Below are positions 32,144 through 34,383 of a DNA stretch of 34,383 bases, in pieces (the stretch's first letter is position 1; every line of letters starts with the position of its first letter). Made by a program: the position numbers and the translations under genes. Origin of the DNA: CAYGZA01 sp964354135. GTDB lineage: Bacteria > Planctomycetota > Planctomycetia > Pirellulales > Thermoguttaceae. The notes beneath the pieces were generated by a model that ran no database searches, was not told the origin of the DNA, and saw nothing but the letters and a program-made list of their open reading frames with translations. The stretch lies in assembly GCA_964354135.1 (NCBI GenBank), contig CAYGZA010000024.1:1-34383 (forward strand), read 5' to 3'.

Positions 32144-32478
32144 TGCTCACCGTCCTGCCCCTGGGCCTCACCGCGCCGTTCGGCACGACGATCCTGGGGA
32201 TCATTGCCATAAGCGACATCCGCCACTCGCGCGGCCGGCTCCACGGACTCGCCCTGGCCTTGCCCGACGCCCTGCTGTTCCCGCTCCTGGCCCTGGACGT
32301 TGCGATCTACCTGGGCTTCGCTTGGCTGCTCGAAGAAGTGAGCCACGATCTGGCCCTTCGATACGCGGTGGTTCTCCTTGGCTTCTCGGTATTCGCGCTG
32401 GCCAACGCCGCGATCGTCCGGTGGGCCTGCCGAGCCGCGATGAAACCTGCGGGCGATGCAGGTAGATCGAAGTTGTAG
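32143..32478 (+). CDS. Split-off C-terminal membrane module of the kinase
   Basis: A 111-residue frame starting at the kinase stop (TGATG, one-base overlap). It reads PFGTTILGIIAISDIRHSRG, then LALALPDALLFPLLALD, then further helices. This TILGxIAxSxIRxSxGxLxGLxLAxxDxLLFPLLALD pattern is, to my knowledge, normally the last part of planctomycete membrane kinases in one reading frame. Here it is in another frame (+1/-1) than the kinase. It may be translated by termination-reinitiation as a small subunit, or it may be the decaying 3' end of a damaged gene. It has about three helices. The tail MKPAGDAGRSKL is polar. Confidence 0.6.
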   Translation: MLTVLPLGLTAPFGTTILGIIAISDIRHSRGRLHGLALALPDALLFPLLALDVAIYLGFAWLLEEVSHDLALRYAVVLLGFSVFALANAAIVRWACRAAMKPAGDAGRSKL

Positions 32479-32533
32479 AACGGATCGAGCGAAGCGAGGC
32501 CCGCCGGCGTTTTGCCGTCACCCGACGGGGCTC

Positions 32534-32692
32534 TCAAACTTCCAACAATAACTCGAACGGGCGATTGCGGTCCCAGCGGTAGAGCCGGAAGTCGGCGTCG
32601 AGGGCGAGAATTCGGCCCGTCTGATACTGCGTCGCCATGTCCACCAGGCACGCGTCCGCAAAGTCCATGGGCACGCTGGCGTATTTCCTCAT
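32534..32692 (-). pseudogene. Remnant of a PIN-domain (VapC-like) toxin, C-terminal third
   Basis: Only 52 residues remain: KYASVPMDFADACLVDMA, then GRILALDADFRLYRWDR, to the stop. These are the last two conserved Asp blocks of VapC PIN ribonucleases (DFADAC and LDADF). The usual first Asp and the Glu, about 80 residues upstream, are absent, since the antitoxin stop (32697-32699) comes only five bases before the ATG. The nuclease site is therefore incomplete and the protein is expected to be inactive. A deletion after the antitoxin gene is the simplest reading; a recombination scar is not visible. Confidence 0.75.
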
Positions 32693-32696
32693 GAGT

Positions 32697-32924
32697 CTAT
32701 CGTCCGAACCCTTTCAGATGTCGCTTGCTGGAACCCAGGTCTGGGATTCCAGAGCAGAACTGTCCGAGCCCGACGATCCGGCGACCGCTTGGGGCCAGGA
32801 GGATCTCCAGGGCCTTGATGCCTTCGCGCACGGCCTTGGAGCCACTCCAGCCCAACTGCCGCTTGAGCCCCTCCAGGAGTTTCTCCGTGGCGGGGTCGAT
32901 GCGGGCGTGAACGATGCGCATCAT
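32697..32924 (-). CDS. RHH-type antitoxin (VapB-like), intact
   Basis: A 75-residue protein with an N-terminal ribbon-helix-helix (RIVHARIDPATEKLLEGLKRQLGWSGSKAVREGIKAL) and the toxin-binding tail GRRIVGLGQFCSGIPDLGSS followed by KRHLKGFGR, typical of antitoxins that pair with PIN toxins. AGGGAG lies 6 bases before ATG 32924. The operon order antitoxin-toxin is preserved, but the toxin is a remnant. The antitoxin may survive as a DNA-binding regulator or as protection against a related toxin elsewhere. Confidence 0.82.
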   Translation of the reverse strand: MMRIVHARIDPATEKLLEGLKRQLGWSGSKAVREGIKALEILLAPSGRRIVGLGQFCSGIPDLGSSKRHLKGFGR

Positions 32925-33240
32925 GGGGGACTCCCTGTATACCCTAGGGCAGTCGTACTACAAAGGGCCGATCCGGTCAATCCCGTCGCACTTTCCGGGG
33001 GGCGCAGAAGCCCGGCCGATTTCCCGCTTCTCCCTGGAAAGCGGGGCAGTCCATCTGCTAGAATCACTTGGGATGACTCTGGCTTCGTCGCGAGTTGCCG
33101 CGGCTGCCAAGCGGGGATCGAAAGAGGGCCGCCTGGGGGCCCGGTTGCGGCAAGACCGGATTCTTGTTGACCAGATAGAACGCCGTCATGCCGAAGCATA
33201 ACCTACGGGGTTTGTCCGCCAGTTACTGAGGAGGAATGCC
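32925..33240. other. 316-base gap between the antitoxin and the Tat aldo/keto reductase
   Basis: It holds the antitoxin ribosome-binding site and, on the plus strand, a TAGAAT box (33059-33064) without a good -35. A 42-residue frame at 33073-33201 follows this box; it is Arg/Ala-rich and resembles no family I know, so I do not call it a gene. GAGGAGG at about 33226 belongs to the downstream GTG start. Confidence 0.5.
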
Positions 33241-34350
33241 GTGACGTTCGAGAACAAGCTGAACCGCCGGGAGTTCATCCGCGATACGGCCGCCGCGGCG
33301 GTCGGAGTGGCCGCCGGGCTTGCGGCCGGGCAGATCGTCTTGGCCGGCAACCCAACCAACCAAGACACCAGCAAGATCCTCAACTATAACCCGGACATGG
33401 AGTACCGCCGCTGCGGCAAGACCGGACTCTGGGTCTCGGCGATCGCCCTGGGCGGGCACTGGAAGCGGGTGGTCAAGGTCATCGGCGGCGAGGAGAGCGA
33501 AGGCTGGATGACCATGACCATCGACCGCCCGGAGTTCCAGAAGAACCGCTACGACGTAGTCACGCGGTGCATCGAGCGCGGGATCAACTACGTGGATGCC
33601 TGCTGCGGCGAGGAGATCCTCGCCTACGCCAAGGCGGTCAAGGGCCGCCGCGACAAGATGTACTTCGGCTTCTCCTGGCACGTCAAGGAAAGCCGGTTTC
33701 CCGAGTGGCGCTCGCGCGAGAAGCTCCAGCAAGGTCTGGACGAAGGGATGAAGGAGGCCGGGCTGGACTACGTGGACCTGTGGCGGATCAGCCTCTTGAC
33801 CGACAGCAACTCGCACAGCACGGCCGAGATCGAGGAGGCCGCCGCGGCCCTCGATTGGGCCAAGAAGACCGGTCGCTCCCGCTTCATCGGCGTTTCTTCG
33901 CACGACCGGCCGCACATCAGGACGATGATCGAAAAGTATCCCGCCCAACTCGAAGTGATCTTGACCCCGTACACGGCCAAGACCAAGACGATCGAGGACG
34001 AGAGCGGCCTCTGGGCGGCGATCAAGCGGCACGACGTCGGCTGGCTCGGCATCAAGCCGTTTGCGAGCAATTCGATCTTCAAGGGCGATGCCTCGCCGGG
34101 CAACCCGCACGAGGAGCACGACAACCGCCTGGCCCGCCTCACGCTCCGCTACATCCTCAGCAACCCGGCGATCACCGCGCCGATGCCCGGCATGATCACG
34201 ACGGCCCAAGTCGATAACGCGGCCCTCGCCGTCAAGGAGCGCCGCGAGCTGGACGTGGAAGAGAAGGCGGAGTTGGATCGGGCGACGGACCGGGCGTTTG
34301 CCAACCTGCCGCTGAACTACCAGTGGCTCAAGGACTGGGAGTACGTTTAG
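33241..34350 (+). CDS. Tat-exported aldo/keto reductase-like protein
   Basis: A 369-residue TIM-barrel of the aldo/keto reductase type. The Tat signal is LNRREFIRD and an Ala/Gly-rich stretch to about residue 35. Domain markers are MEYRRCGKTGLWVSAIALGG (53-72), GINYVDACCGEE (114-125), KGRRDKM with Lys139, and the late DNRLARLTLRYILSNPAIT. The family's catalytic Tyr, usually in DTAxxYGxSE, is absent: the sequence is DACCGEE, with Asp119 kept. Such planctomycete members may bind NAD without classic reductase activity or use another residue. GAGGAGG 5 bases before the GTG fixes the start. It has no operon partner inside the window. Confidence 0.88.
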   Translation: MTFENKLNRREFIRDTAAAAVGVAAGLAAGQIVLAGNPTNQDTSKILNYNPDMEYRRCGKTGLWVSAIALGGHWKRVVKVIGGEESEGWMTMTIDRPEFQKNRYDVVTRCIERGINYVDACCGEEILAYAKAVKGRRDKMYFGFSWHVKESRFPEWRSREKLQQGLDEGMKEAGLDYVDLWRISLLTDSNSHSTAEIEEAAAALDWAKKTGRSRFIGVSSHDRPHIRTMIEKYPAQLEVILTPYTAKTKTIEDESGLWAAIKRHDVGWLGIKPFASNSIFKGDASPGNPHEEHDNRLARLTLRYILSNPAITAPMPGMITTAQVDNAALAVKERRELDVEEKAELDRATDRAFANLPLNYQWLKDWEYV

Positions 34351-34383
34351 GCGGCCTTGGCTTCTTGCCCGGCGTTGGTCGGG

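Noticed and set aside
32479..32533. Factor-independent terminator after the split kinase module
   Set aside because: Only a 4-bp stem with a TTTT loop can be drawn, and no T-run follows.
33073..33201. 42-residue frame after a TAGAAT box
   Set aside because: It is short, Arg/Ala-rich, has no ribosome-binding site and matches no family known to me.

Overview
The window is GC-rich and gene-dense and carries many marks of a planctomycete, most likely a Pirellulales or Thermoguttaceae-like lineage. That placement is inferred from gene content, not from a marker gene. The marks are several Tat-exported Gfo/Idh/MocA oxidoreductases, a secreted HEAT-repeat protein, a sigma factor next to a zinc-ribbon Ser/Thr kinase, DUF6677 and DUF502 membrane proteins, and short palindromes that translate to GVSPV inside a kinase gene. 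I see no rRNA, tRNA, CRISPR array, prophage or insertion sequence.

Layout. Positions 1-4800 hold a cupin (minus strand), then a plus-strand run of a PfkB sugar kinase, a uronate-isomerase-like amidohydrolase and a URO-D/methyltransferase-like protein, followed by two small membrane proteins. Positions 4831-8410 are a minus-strand operon: a YtrA-type GntR repressor with a palindromic operator over its own promoter, an ABC ATPase, a permease, and a membrane-anchored protein with a C-terminal zinc ribbon. rsmG, a Tat oxidoreductase, an LptF/LptG-type permease and a class I/II aminotransferase follow. Positions 13413-18041 run on the plus strand: a ComF-type phosphoribosyltransferase, a DUF502 protein, hemC, a Wza-like polysaccharide export lipoprotein and a Cys-rich lipoprotein. 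A compact Ser/Thr kinase (minus) then faces a secreted rhamnose-mutarotase-like protein and a Tat amidohydrolase. Positions 20988-25800 are a minus-strand set of a HEAT-repeat protein and two Tat oxidoreductases.

Positions 26211-34350 look more accessory. They hold a two-domain protein combining a DUF4157 (eCIS core) HExxH domain with a His/Asp-rich, phospholipase C/P1-nuclease-like C-terminus; a solitary acyl carrier protein; an exported metallophosphoesterase; an ECF-type sigma factor; a zinc-ribbon Ser/Thr kinase that looks like a chimera; its split-off 3' membrane domain; an RHH antitoxin with only the C-terminal third of its PIN toxin; and a Tat-exported aldo/keto-reductase-like protein.

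Together the genes suggest a heterotroph that handles sugars and uronates partly outside the cytoplasm, with kinase- and sigma-based signalling. The strongest candidates for something new are the orphan DUF4157 protein and the palindrome-riddled chimeric kinase. All functions are read from sequence motifs only.
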